NCBI GenBank assembly: GCA_039815505.1
Contig: JBCBZE010000172.1
Location: 1 to 7,487 of the forward strand
Length of the DNA: 7,487 nt
Source: CANLWN01 sp039815505
GTDB lineage: Bacteria > Bacteroidota > Bacteroidia > Flavobacteriales > Flavobacteriaceae
Reading direction: 5' to 3'
How positions within the stretch are numbered: position 1 is the first letter of the stretch; the number at the start of each line of letters is the position of its first letter. The translations under genes and the position numbers were made by a program. Below are positions 1 through 6,303 of this stretch, piece by piece. The notes beneath the pieces were generated by a model. It had not been told where the DNA came from and ran no database searches. It was given only the letters and a program-made list of their open reading frames with translations.

Positions 1-501
1 CAGAAAGATACCGTTTATAAAAAAAAGAAAAGCGTGGTTTTTACCTTACCCGCTATTCAATATTTTTTTGAACTACCCTTACGGCTCAAAAACGCTCCAA
101 TTTTAAAATATGCCGGCACAAAAGAATTCGAGGGTTCGGAATATGATTTGGTCTTTGCAACGTGGGATAGGTTGGAACCGCACAAGGAGCACGATCAATA
201 TCTTCTATATTTTGATAGAAACAGTGGAATGCTTTCTTTTGCCAGCTATACCGTACGTGGCATGTATTTATCATTAGTACCAAGGAATATCTATGGTTCC
301 ATTCATTTTACGGATATAAAAACAAATAAGGATGGTATCCATTATCCCGGTAAAATGTTCGTTCAGCTCAATAGACTAAAGAACAAAAAGAGAGGTTTTC
401 ATACCATTACGGTAGATAGCCTAAAACTAAATAATTTCGACCGCGCCAAGTTGTATCCCAATAAGAATATTGATTTTTTGGGGGATGGAAAACAAGAATA
501 G
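1..501 (+). CDS. Conserved hypothetical protein, C-terminal part (resembles DUF6503-type proteins)
   Basis: The reading frame is open from the left edge to a TAG at 499-501, so only the last 166 residues are present and the start lies outside the window. A GTG at 34 is in frame, but the frame continues upstream of it (Q-K-D-T-V-Y and a Lys-rich stretch), so I do not take it as the start. The visible part is rich in beta strands. It has a Y-D-L-V-F-A-T-W segment followed by E-P-H-K and D-Q-Y-L-L-Y-F, then a Y-T-V-R motif and a G-I-H-Y-P-G turn. From memory this pattern fits flavobacterial proteins annotated DUF6503, often exported and of unknown function; I could not search for it. The gene converges on the amidohydrolase gene with 82 bp between the stop codons. 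No biochemical role can be assigned. Confidence 0.6.
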   Translation, partial: QKDTVYKKKKSVVFTLPAIQYFFELPLRLKNAPILKYAGTKEFEGSEYDLVFATWDRLEPHKEHDQYLLYFDRNSGMLSFASYTVRGMYLSLVPRNIYGSIHFTDIKTNKDGIHYPGKMFVQLNRLKNKKRGFHTITVDSLKLNNFDRAKLYPNKNIDFLGDGKQE

Positions 502-583
502 CCCCCTACTCCTAAAAAACATAGGGTCTTTCTGGATTTTGGATGCTAAATTTTTGATTTTTCTTGGCCGACATAGCGGTCGT

Positions 584-1879
584 TTACTTGTGCCTATACA
601 CCTTACCATCCTTCATGACAAATACTGGATTTTCCAGCACGGTGATATTCTCCAGAGGATTTCCCTTTACGGCAATGAGATCGGCCCACTTCCCTATTTC
701 AATACTACCCGCTTTTTGTTCAATACCGATCAGTTTAGCCGCATGTATGGTAGTGGACCGTATGATATCTGTCGGTGTCATTCCGGCCTTTAACATTAAA
801 GCAAATTGTTCGGCATTCCTTCCATGCTTAAAAATTGAGGCGTCTGTCCCAAAACTTATAAGCACCCCTTGTGAATAGGCATTAAAAAATGTTTTTTCCA
901 GATCTCTGTATATTTCTTCGTTACCTTTTTTTAATTGTTTATCACTATAGTCTTCATTTTTTTCAATTAAATCTACATAGGCCGCTAAAAGATCCATTAC
1001 TAAATAAACCTTATTTTTTTTCATGAGGTCAATTGATTCCTGATTCAAAAAAGTACCATGTTCTATAGAATGCACTCCCGCCTTAACTGCATTCATAATA
1101 CCGTCCGCCCCATGTGCATGGGCAGCTACTTTTAATCCTCTTTTGTTTGCTTCTTCCACTGCAGCCCTCATCTCGTCAATGGTAAACGAAGCTGCTCCCG
1201 GAATGGAATTAGAGGTGCCAAAGCCGCCTGTAGCATTAATTTTTATTAAGTCAACGCCGTTCTTGATCAATTCTCGTGTAGCTTTCCGGACTTCTGCTTC
1301 CCCATCGACAGGGTTTCCGGGATTGGGATGTAATGCAAGTTGGGGCGCCAACCAATTTGCCCATGCACCATGACCGCCGGTAATGGTCAGCGCCTTGCCA
1401 CTGACGTACATCCTTGGGCCTTGCGCCCAACCCTTATTGATCGCATCCCGCAAGGCAACATCACTATAGAAAGTACCACCCACGTCGCGGACCGTGGTAA
1501 AACCGGATAATAGCGTGGTCTTGGCATAATTGGCCCCTAAAATACCGTATGCCGCAATGGGAAGTTCATATACATCTATGGAAGGGTCAAAGGAAGGGCT
1601 CGTTAAATGGGTATGACAATCCATTAGGCCTGGTAGAACGGTGTAATCGGATAAATTAATTAGGTCCGTAAACATATCCTTTTTTTGCGCGGATACGATG
1701 TTCTTTATTTTACCACCTTCAACCACAATAATGACATCATCGATTAACTCGGCATTGATCACATCGATCATCTGTCCCGCCCAAATAGCCTTGGTTTCCG
1801 TTTGTGCGTACAACGACCCCATCATAGATATACACAGGAATAACAAAGAAACTAGCGAGTTTCTATTTTGGGTTTTCAT
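584..1879 (-). CDS. Exported metal-dependent amidohydrolase (imidazolonepropionase-like / Xaa-Pro dipeptidase-like, COG1228 type)
   Basis: This 431-residue protein is full length for the amidohydrolase superfamily. It begins with a signal peptide (M-K-T-Q-N-R, then a hydrophobic run, probable cleavage after S-L-Y-A at residue 25), so it should work in the periplasm. The metal-site motifs appear in order: H89-T-H91 after V-L-P-G-L-M-D; K213 in L-I-K-I-N, the probable carboxylated lysine; the A-A-H254-A-H256-G pair; H274 in S-I-E-H-G; and D346 in F-G-T-D-A. A complete set supports an active binuclear metal hydrolase. The C-terminal G-K-W-A-D-L-I-A-V segment is the usual closing beta-sandwich. 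Relatives hydrolyse cyclic amides or dipeptides such as Xaa-Pro and Xaa-Arg; the substrate here cannot be read from sequence. The gene is 140 bp from its upstream neighbour and is probably transcribed separately. Confidence 0.93.
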   Translation of the reverse strand: MKTQNRNSLVSLLFLCISMMGSLYAQTETKAIWAGQMIDVINAELIDDVIIVVEGGKIKNIVSAQKKDMFTDLINLSDYTVLPGLMDCHTHLTSPSFDPSIDVYELPIAAYGILGANYAKTTLLSGFTTVRDVGGTFYSDVALRDAINKGWAQGPRMYVSGKALTITGGHGAWANWLAPQLALHPNPGNPVDGEAEVRKATRELIKNGVDLIKINATGGFGTSNSIPGAASFTIDEMRAAVEEANKRGLKVAAHAHGADGIMNAVKAGVHSIEHGTFLNQESIDLMKKNKVYLVMDLLAAYVDLIEKNEDYSDKQLKKGNEEIYRDLEKTFFNAYSQGVLISFGTDASIFKHGRNAEQFALMLKAGMTPTDIIRSTTIHAAKLIGIEQKAGSIEIGKWADLIAVKGNPLENITVLENPVFVMKDGKVYRHK

Positions 1880-2019
1880 AAATTGGATTCTAGGAATGTT
1901 ACATAATTACAAGATAATCCAATGAATTATGACCCATAACTTTCACTGTATGAATTGTAGAGATTCCTGTATTTCTGGCAAGAAGGCGTCCTATGATAAT
2001 ACATCTGTTGAAAAACGGA

Positions 2020-2532
2020 CTATACCTCGGCTAAACTTTGGTTAAGTGTCTTTTTTCTTTTGTGTACTTTTCCAGTTTCGGCATACACTTTTAATTCCTC
2101 TAAATTCTCCCTTAGTATCTTTTTCATCTTTCCCTGCATAGGACCTTTCATTACCCATCCCATAAAACCCTGAAGCTGCATGCTTACTTGCATGCTAATC
2201 CTGGTCTTGTCCCCGATACCTACATGTAGCCAAGTATTTGTTGCTTTTTTGACCATTCCTGGGAGGCCTGATACAATTTGATACGTGAAACTATAATTTT
2301 CTGGACGGTAATCCACGATTCGCTCAGTGGTTTGCTTAAATCCTTTATAGCTGGGTGTACAATGCCTCTCACGGCACACCGCGCCAATTTCACTGGTTCC
2401 ATACCCGTCCGAATTTGTAACGCCCGCACTCCATACTCCAATCTTATCGAATTCTAAGGCTGTAACTTTCCATAAACTTTCCTTGGGAACATTAATGATA
2501 ATCGATTCTTCTACGGTAACATTTTGTGGCAT
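2020..2532 (-). CDS. Cytoplasmic SRPBCC (START-like / polyketide cyclase-type) protein
   Basis: This 170-residue protein has the SRPBCC fold pattern: an opening beta strand and helix (V-E-E-S-I-I-I-N-V-P-K-E-S-L-W), a G-x-G-x-x-x-I-G-A-V-x-R hairpin around residues 43-54, E-R-I-V-D-Y-R-P near 70-77, and a long C-terminal amphipathic helix (G-P-M-Q-G-K-M-K-K onward). Relatives bind hydrophobic small molecules or act as cyclases; no catalytic residue is evident. Two cysteines lie close together (C53 and C58), and the last 20 residues are a basic tail. I chose the ATG at 2532 over an in-frame ATG at 2592 because the domain starts right after it, the extra 20 residues fit no signal peptide or fold, and an A/T-rich leader precedes it. 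It is homologous to the exported protein at 4146-4679 but has no signal peptide. Confidence 0.85.
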   Translation of the reverse strand: MPQNVTVEESIIINVPKESLWKVTALEFDKIGVWSAGVTNSDGYGTSEIGAVCRERHCTPSYKGFKQTTERIVDYRPENYSFTYQIVSGLPGMVKKATNTWLHVGIGDKTRISMQVSMQLQGFMGWVMKGPMQGKMKKILRENLEELKVYAETGKVHKRKKTLNQSLAEV

Positions 2533-2677
2533 AATTAAAATTTTTGATGACCATGTCCGAAAAACAACAATGAATATTTGGAACTGGACCATTACATTGA
2601 TTCATTTAACTATGCAAATTTCTTTAGAAAAGTAAAGTTGTCATTGGTCAACGGGGCCAAAGATTTGGTGAGAAGGT

Positions 2678-3517
2678 TCAACGTTTCTTTTTATATTCTG
2701 AAGGGGCAATTTGGTACTTCTTGGAAAACGATTTTGAAAATGTACTTAGGCTGTTGAACCCACACTCGAAACAAACCTCCGTTATTCTTTTATCTGTGAG
2801 TAATAGCAATTCTGCAGCCTTTTCTAGGCGTTTATTAACTATGTAGTGCGAGGGTGTATCCTTAAAAACCTGCTTAAACCTTCTTTTAAACGTAGAGAGA
2901 CTCATGTTGGTAAGAGCCGCGTAGTCCTTGATTTCCAATTCCTCGAACAACTGGGAGAGAATTATTGACCTAAAGCTCATTACCACGGGATTGAACAAAC
3001 TTTTTAGTAGTTCCCTTATGCCGCCGTGATCTATATTGTGCAATAAAAGAATAAGCTCCTTGAGCTTTAAAATTATTAAATCATCGATGATCAGGCTAGG
3101 ATTGTCAAAATAGAATAGGAGACCTTTGATATATTCATCGATGATGGTTTGACTTGGAATTTTAGTAAAGATGGTACTACCACTAGAATCGGGCGACTTC
3201 AGAAAATCCGGGATTTTGTTCTCATAAATGTAATTCAATATTTCAGGAGTAAGATGTATCGCTATTATTTCACAGGGATTATTATCTTTTGAGGCTTTCC
3301 AATGGTTGAGAAAAGAACCGCACTTCATCAAAATACTTTCATTGGATGAAACAACGCCACGTTCCAGCCCACCGTATAATATTCCGCTCCCTGATAGTGA
3401 ATAGATAAAACAAGCTTCCTGGTCGTAGGTAACCGATGGTTTAAAAGGAGGGTTAAAAGTCACCCGTTCAAATACGGTAGTGTCCCGAAGCTGATATCCT
3501 TCATACTTTAAAATCAT
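2678..3517 (-). CDS. AraC/XylS-family transcriptional regulator
   Basis: This is a 279-residue DNA-binding regulator. Residues 1-175 are a sensor-like N-terminal region containing a cupin-like strand pattern (around F-I-Y-S-L-S-G-S-G at 37-45) and an L-K-L-K-E-L-I-L-L-L helix near 150-159. Residues about 180-279 form the AraC double helix-turn-helix: HTH1 at about 196-217 (K-D-Y-A-A-L-T-N-M-S-L-S-T-F-K-R-R-F) and HTH2 at about 243-266, with the signature C-G-F-N-S-L-S-T-F-S-K-S-F. The ending A-P-S-E-Y-K-K-K-R is typical. The inducer is unknown. The start codon lies 17 bp after the DinB stop, so the two genes are probably co-transcribed. The nearest plausible target site is the direct repeat at 6304-6337, but that link is inferred. 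Confidence 0.96.
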   Translation of the reverse strand: MILKYEGYQLRDTTVFERVTFNPPFKPSVTYDQEACFIYSLSGSGILYGGLERGVVSSNESILMKCGSFLNHWKASKDNNPCEIIAIHLTPEILNYIYENKIPDFLKSPDSSGSTIFTKIPSQTIIDEYIKGLLFYFDNPSLIIDDLIILKLKELILLLHNIDHGGIRELLKSLFNPVVMSFRSIILSQLFEELEIKDYAALTNMSLSTFKRRFKQVFKDTPSHYIVNKRLEKAAELLLLTDKRITEVCFECGFNSLSTFSKSFSKKYQIAPSEYKKKR

Positions 3518-3534
3518 TTGTAATTTTAAAACAA

Positions 3535-4008
3535 TTACTTAAACAAACTCCATTTTAGACCTAAGGTAGTCAAATTCTGTATGAGTTCACCGGTATGAAT
3601 GGATTCGTGATAGGCCATTTGATTCAAGTGGAGCGCCAACGACTTTTTGGATAGGTTATCCTTTGGCTTCCCTACATAAACAGATTGGAAATCAACGTTT
3701 TCTAAACGGGAAACCATTTGGATAAATTCGGAACGGTATACAGCTGCGAAGTTTAACTCATCGGCCACTGTTCCGTATTTCTTCCCGTTCCAAGGAGATA
3801 AGGACCTATTTACCCGACCTTGGGTCTTGATCGATTTAAAAAGTAGGTACTCTTGTTCTAGAACATGCCGCACCAATTCAATACATGAAAAAGACTGGCC
3901 CTTTGACTTCCAGTGAAGGTATTCATGAGGAATATGATGCCATAAATTGATACTCCTCTCTCGGATATCCTCAAAATTTGTTACGAAGATTTCTGCGGTG
4001 TTCGTCAT
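3535..4008 (-). CDS. Cytoplasmic DinB-superfamily protein
   Basis: This 157-residue protein is the usual length for a DinB/YfiT-type four-helix bundle. These are metal-binding proteins, several of which are thiol-dependent transferases, and they are unrelated to DNA polymerase IV. The predicted His3 metal site is intact: H48 in E-L-V-R-H, then H134 and H138 in Y-H-E-S-I-H-T-G-E-L. An aromatic N-terminal helix (L-W-H-H-I-P-H-E-Y-L-H-W) precedes it. I chose the ATG at 4008. An in-frame ATG at 4137 would add 43 residues that do not resemble the fold, and the mRNA would have to run through the terminator hairpin at 4088-4125. No signal peptide is present, so the protein is cytoplasmic. The AraC gene follows 17 bp downstream. 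The substrate is unknown. Confidence 0.9.
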   Translation of the reverse strand: MTNTAEIFVTNFEDIRERSINLWHHIPHEYLHWKSKGQSFSCIELVRHVLEQEYLLFKSIKTQGRVNRSLSPWNGKKYGTVADELNFAAVYRSEFIQMVSRLENVDFQSVYVGKPKDNLSKKSLALHLNQMAYHESIHTGELIQNLTTLGLKWSLFK

Positions 4009-4087
4009 ATACTGGATAATACGAATGGTTTTCAATAGATCCAACCCATTCTTAAAATTACGTTCATTACTCGGTCCATAGGCGACG

Positions 4088-4125
4088 TAAAAACAAAGAA
4101 ACACCCCTCGGCTTTTAGAGGGATG
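4088..4125 (-). terminator. Rho-independent terminator of the exported SRPBCC gene
   Basis: Read on the minus strand, an 8-bp stem (CATCCCTC pairing with GAGGGGTG, one T-G wobble) closes an 8-nt loop and is followed directly by a T-rich tract (TTTCTTTGTTTTTACG). It begins 20 bp past the stop of the SRPBCC gene and ends 79 bp before the DinB start. This is the classic layout of an intrinsic terminator. It implies that the SRPBCC gene is its own transcription unit and that the DinB-AraC pair has its own promoter in 4009-4087. Confidence 0.75.
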
Positions 4126-4145
4126 CCTCTTGACCATCTGAGTTA

Positions 4146-4679
4146 TTACGATTTTGAGTTATGCAGTTCGTATAAACGGGACATTAATTGGTTGCCTACG
4201 GTATCCATAAACCCTAGAAACTGTCCTTCGGTCATCTGTGGGTTTTTAATAAATGTCCAACCACCGGAATTCCAGATGACCATACATTTTTTATAACCCA
4301 GGTCTACCACTTTGAAAGAGTTTAGCATATTTTTGGCAGGTATACCTTTAACGGCATAGGCATAAAACCGCTTTTCATCGTCATAGGAAACAACTGTTTC
4401 TGTGTAGGCCGGCTTATCGACCGTTTTTCGTGTCTGTCCCGGATTTGTACAGCTACGGACGGCACCTACGCCTACTTTGCCCGTAACCCATGAATCCCCC
4501 ACATAATCAGGTGTCAATTCCTCAATCTTATCCAATGTGCGCAAACGTTGCCAAACATCGTCCGCCGAAGCATTGATTATTTTTGTTTTGGTAACGATCG
4601 CATTCGCTTTTTGTGCACTGGTCATACCTAATCCTCCAATCACCAAAGTTAGTGCCAGCATCATTTTTACTCCTTTCAT
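4146..4679 (-). CDS. Exported SRPBCC (START-like / polyketide cyclase-type) protein
   Basis: This 177-residue protein has an N-terminal signal peptide (M-K-G-V-K, a hydrophobic core L-A-L-T-L-V-I-G-G-L-G, probable cleavage after S-A at 22 or after A-N-A at 27), followed by an SRPBCC domain. Its G-V-G-A-V-R-S-C hairpin (70-77), E-T-V-V-S-Y-D-D (94-101) and C-terminal helix align with the cytoplasmic protein at 2020-2532, including a cysteine near the hairpin. The two are therefore probably paralogues. Start choice: the ATG at 4679 supplies the basic N-region needed for export. An in-frame ATG at 4718 adds 13 unconvincing residues. An ATG at 4664 has an excellent AAAGGAG site just upstream but would lose the positive charge. 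The ligand is unknown. The gene is divergent from the DinB lipoprotein gene. Confidence 0.85.
   Translation of the reverse strand: MKGVKMMLALTLVIGGLGMTSAQKANAIVTKTKIINASADDVWQRLRTLDKIEELTPDYVGDSWVTGKVGVGAVRSCTNPGQTRKTVDKPAYTETVVSYDDEKRFYAYAVKGIPAKNMLNSFKVVDLGYKKCMVIWNSGGWTFIKNPQMTEGQFLGFMDTVGNQLMSRLYELHNSKS
4670..4676 (-). promoter_or_regulatory. Strong Shine-Dalgarno-like site inside the exported SRPBCC gene
   Basis: On the minus strand the sequence AAAGGAG lies 5 nt before a pair of in-frame ATG codons (4664 and 4661). It falls within codons 2-4 of the SRPBCC gene as called from 4679. Such sites are rare before genes in this phylum, so it is either a coincidence of the M-K-G-V-K coding sequence or an internal re-initiation site giving a slightly shorter signal peptide. 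Confidence 0.35.
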
Positions 4680-4726
4680 TTTTCTTATTTTTAAGTTATT
4701 AATATGTATTTCGGCCAATAAAAGAA

Positions 4727-4767
4727 CTGTTCGCCTAGATTTATTTTGCTACCATTTATACGAACAG
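4727..4767. repeat. Inverted repeat CTGTTCG-N27-CGAACAG
   Basis: Two 7-bp arms (4727-4733 and 4761-4767) are exact reverse complements, with centres 34 bp apart, about three helical turns. They lie 48-88 bp upstream of the exported SRPBCC start. This fits a pair of operator half-sites or a leader hairpin; no function is proven. Confidence 0.4.
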
Positions 4768-4805
4768 CTATAATTTATATACTGCAAATTTGATAAAATC
4801 ACACT

Positions 4806-4831
4806 ATTGAGCCTTGGCGTAGAGGCTCAAT
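4806..4831. repeat. Perfect 9-bp inverted repeat in the divergent region
   Basis: The arms ATTGAGCCT (4806-4814) and AGGCTCAAT (4823-4831) flank an 8-nt centre. No T-tract follows on the plus strand and only weak A/T sequence follows on the minus strand, so it is a poor intrinsic terminator. A dyad operator or a remnant hairpin is more likely. It is more G+C-rich than the surrounding DNA. Confidence 0.55.
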
Positions 4832-4912
4832 TACTTGCCCTTGAAGGTCATGGTCCAATAGGTGTGGAGATAGGGTTATTGGTAGTTTGACCTGAACTTT
4901 CTTCACAAAAAA

Positions 4913-4927
4913 ATGACCTTTATGACC
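4913..4927. repeat. ATGACC direct repeat upstream of the DinB lipoprotein gene
   Basis: ATGACC occurs at 4913-4918 and again at 4922-4927, separated by TTT. An inverted copy AAGGTCAT lies at 4844-4851, matching ATGACCTT at 4913-4920, and a further TTGACC lies at 4887-4892. The clustering of GACC elements 56-139 bp before the lipoprotein start suggests a possible regulator-binding region. Confidence 0.3.
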
Positions 4928-4982
4928 AAAACACTTTGAAATTAGATCAACAAATTTGGTGTTCATTATAAATAGGACCGTT

Positions 4983-5591
4983 ATGAAAACCAGATCAATG
5001 CTGAATGTATTGGGAACTGTACTCTTCTTAACATCTTGTACCTCGGGTTCCGGAAAAAAGAAAGATGCCCCAATACATGAAGTAACCGATAAAGAACTAA
5101 AAGCGTCGAGCAAGATTGCGCAAATGGAAGTAATTAAGGCACAATTTCATATGAATGCAGCACTTTTTTCCAAAAATCTCATGGATATTACGGAGGAGGA
5201 AGCGCATAAGCGTATAGAGGGCGCCAATAGTTTGCTATGGATCGTAGGGCATAGTGTTAATATATATTACAACATTGCCAACCACATAGGTTTAAAAATT
5301 GATAACCCATACAAGGAACAATTTGGATATGGAAAGTTTTTTAACCCCGATATGGAATATCCCAAGCTATCAAAAATGATTGCGGATTGGGAAGCCCTTA
5401 CCCCAAAGATTTCTGCAAAACTAAGCTTGCTTACCGCTAAAGAGCTCAAAGCAGAACCCCCATTTCAAATTCCATTAACGGAGCAATCCATAAGTGGTTT
5501 ATTGGCTTTTCAAATGCATCATTTAGGGTATGAATATGGTCAGATAGGTCTTTATCGGAAGTTTTTAGGGAAATCTTCGTTCACATACTGA
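4983..5591 (+). CDS. DinB-superfamily lipoprotein with altered metal site
   Basis: This 202-residue protein starts with a lipoprotein signal (M-K-T-R-S-M-L-N-V-L-G, lipobox L-T-S-C19), so it should be lipid-anchored in the cell envelope. A Ser/Gly/Lys-rich linker follows. The rest matches the DinB four-helix bundle: A-N-S-L-L-W-I-V-G-H90 supplies the first expected ligand, and the C-terminal helix G-L-L-A-F-Q-M-H-H180-L-G-Y-E184-Y-G-Q-I-G-L-Y-R-K-F-L-G aligns with the usual H-x-x-x-H-x-G-Q motif. The last ligand position is Glu184 instead of His, so the metal site is changed or lost. I prefer the ATG at 4983 to one at 4956 because it places the basic residues and hydrophobic core correctly. 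It converges on the exported DinB gene with 12 bp between them. Confidence 0.85.
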   Translation: MKTRSMLNVLGTVLFLTSCTSGSGKKKDAPIHEVTDKELKASSKIAQMEVIKAQFHMNAALFSKNLMDITEEEAHKRIEGANSLLWIVGHSVNIYYNIANHIGLKIDNPYKEQFGYGKFFNPDMEYPKLSKMIADWEALTPKISAKLSLLTAKELKAEPPFQIPLTEQSISGLLAFQMHHLGYEYGQIGLYRKFLGKSSFTY

Positions 5592-5603
5592 TGTTTAATT
5601 GGT

Positions 5604-6251
5604 CTAAAATGTATTGTTCTTGGAATATCCAGGAGGTCTTATCCCATTCATTCGTAAATAGGCAATAGCTTGTGCCCTATGATGGGCTGTATGGCTTTCC
5701 CCACGTAAAATAAGGTCTAGATTGGTGTGGCCAGCTAAAAACCAAGGCTTTTCTTTATTTCCCCCTTTCACCAAAATGTCATCGTTTAGTTTAGCCAAAC
5801 TTGAAAGGACATAATCAAAAGTATCTATTACGTATTTGGATACCAGTTCCTTGTTTGCTTTTGCTTCTCTTTTCTCCAAGAAGTCCTGTTGAAACAGGTT
5901 TATGGAGTCCGGAGGCGTAATAAAGAATTCTGCTTGCATAAGAACGTCGACTTCAGGATAGGTTTTGGAATCCAGTAATACTCCTAAATACATATTATTT
6001 GTATAGCCTATATGCATAAAATGCTGCGCAAAGCTCATTTGTTCCTTGGAAGGCACATATTCTATATGGTCCGCTGGCATTGCTTCCAATACGGCCAGGG
6101 TATAGGCCTTGGAACCTCTCCATCGTTTTATAAGGGTATCCGTGATAGGATTGTCATAGCTTGGAATTTTGGAAGAAATCAATGTTAGGGGGGCAAGTCC
6201 CATTAAATTTAGTAACAGTCTGCGATCCATAGTACTCTTGTTAGGGTTCAT
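5604..6251 (-). CDS. Exported DinB-superfamily protein with Tat-like signal
   Basis: This 215-residue protein carries an N-terminal export signal containing adjacent arginines (M-D-R-R-L-L-L-N-L, followed by a short hydrophobic core). It resembles a Tat signal but lacks the usual Phe and Lys positions. The DinB domain follows: Y-T-L-A-V-L-E-A-M-P-A-D-H is the typical first helix, F-A-Q-H-F-M-H80-I-G gives the first ligand, and H187-T-A-H-H191-R-A-Q gives the other two, so the His3 site is complete. Tat export would suit a protein that folds or binds metal before transport. The ATG at 6251 follows an A-rich leader; the ATG at 6230 would also keep the twin Arg. A direct repeat of AraC-operator geometry lies 52-86 bp upstream. 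The reaction is unknown. Confidence 0.88.
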   Translation of the reverse strand: MNPNKSTMDRRLLLNLMGLAPLTLISSKIPSYDNPITDTLIKRWRGSKAYTLAVLEAMPADHIEYVPSKEQMSFAQHFMHIGYTNNMYLGVLLDSKTYPEVDVLMQAEFFITPPDSINLFQQDFLEKREAKANKELVSKYVIDTFDYVLSSLAKLNDDILVKGGNKEKPWFLAGHTNLDLILRGESHTAHHRAQAIAYLRMNGIRPPGYSKNNTF

Positions 6252-6303
6252 ATATTTTTTAAATGTATTCCATACACGATAAACTGAGAAACGTTGTGAT
6301 GTT

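Larger units (their letters stand above)
4680..4982. other. 303-bp divergent intergenic region
   Basis: This is the shared upstream region of the exported SRPBCC gene (minus) and the DinB lipoprotein gene (plus). It holds a 9-bp perfect inverted repeat (4806-4831), a 7-bp inverted repeat with a 27-nt spacer (4727-4767), an ATGACC direct repeat with 9-bp period (4913-4927), and two copies of the palindrome CAAATTTG (4785-4792 and 4951-4958). I found no clear pair of flavobacterial promoter boxes (TTG and TAnnTTTG at 17-23 bp). The only open frame here (minus, 4799-5113) runs into the lipoprotein gene and does not look like a protein. Confidence 0.7.

Noticed and set aside
566..581. Short hairpin GGCCG/CGGTC in the gap between the convergent genes at the left end
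   Set aside because: The stem is only 5 bp with a G-T wobble and has no good T-tract on either strand, so I do not call it a terminator.
470..878. Plus-strand open frames opposite the amidohydrolase gene
   Set aside because: They are antisense shadows of a protein with a complete set of family motifs.
2616..2671. Possible promoter for the cytoplasmic SRPBCC gene (TTG, then TACTTTTC, on the minus strand)
   Set aside because: The spacer is 23 bp, at the limit of the accepted range, and the -7 box lacks the final G; too weak to list.
4785..4958. Two CAAATTTG sites as flavobacterial -7 promoter boxes
   Set aside because: Each matches TAnnTTTG at 7 of 8 positions but has no TTG at 17-23 bp upstream in the right orientation; A/T-rich palindromes like this arise easily by chance.
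4799..5113. 104-codon minus-strand open frame crossing the divergent intergenic region
   Set aside because: It overlaps the start and signal peptide of the well-supported lipoprotein gene, its translation resembles no fold I know, and it carries the 9-bp dyad inside it.
3535..6251. Reading the DinB proteins as SOS DNA polymerase IV or as proof of a DNA-damage locus
   Set aside because: The DinB superfamily named for the Bacillus gene is a four-helix metal-binding fold, unrelated to E. coli DinB polymerase; no LexA-like site was noticed.
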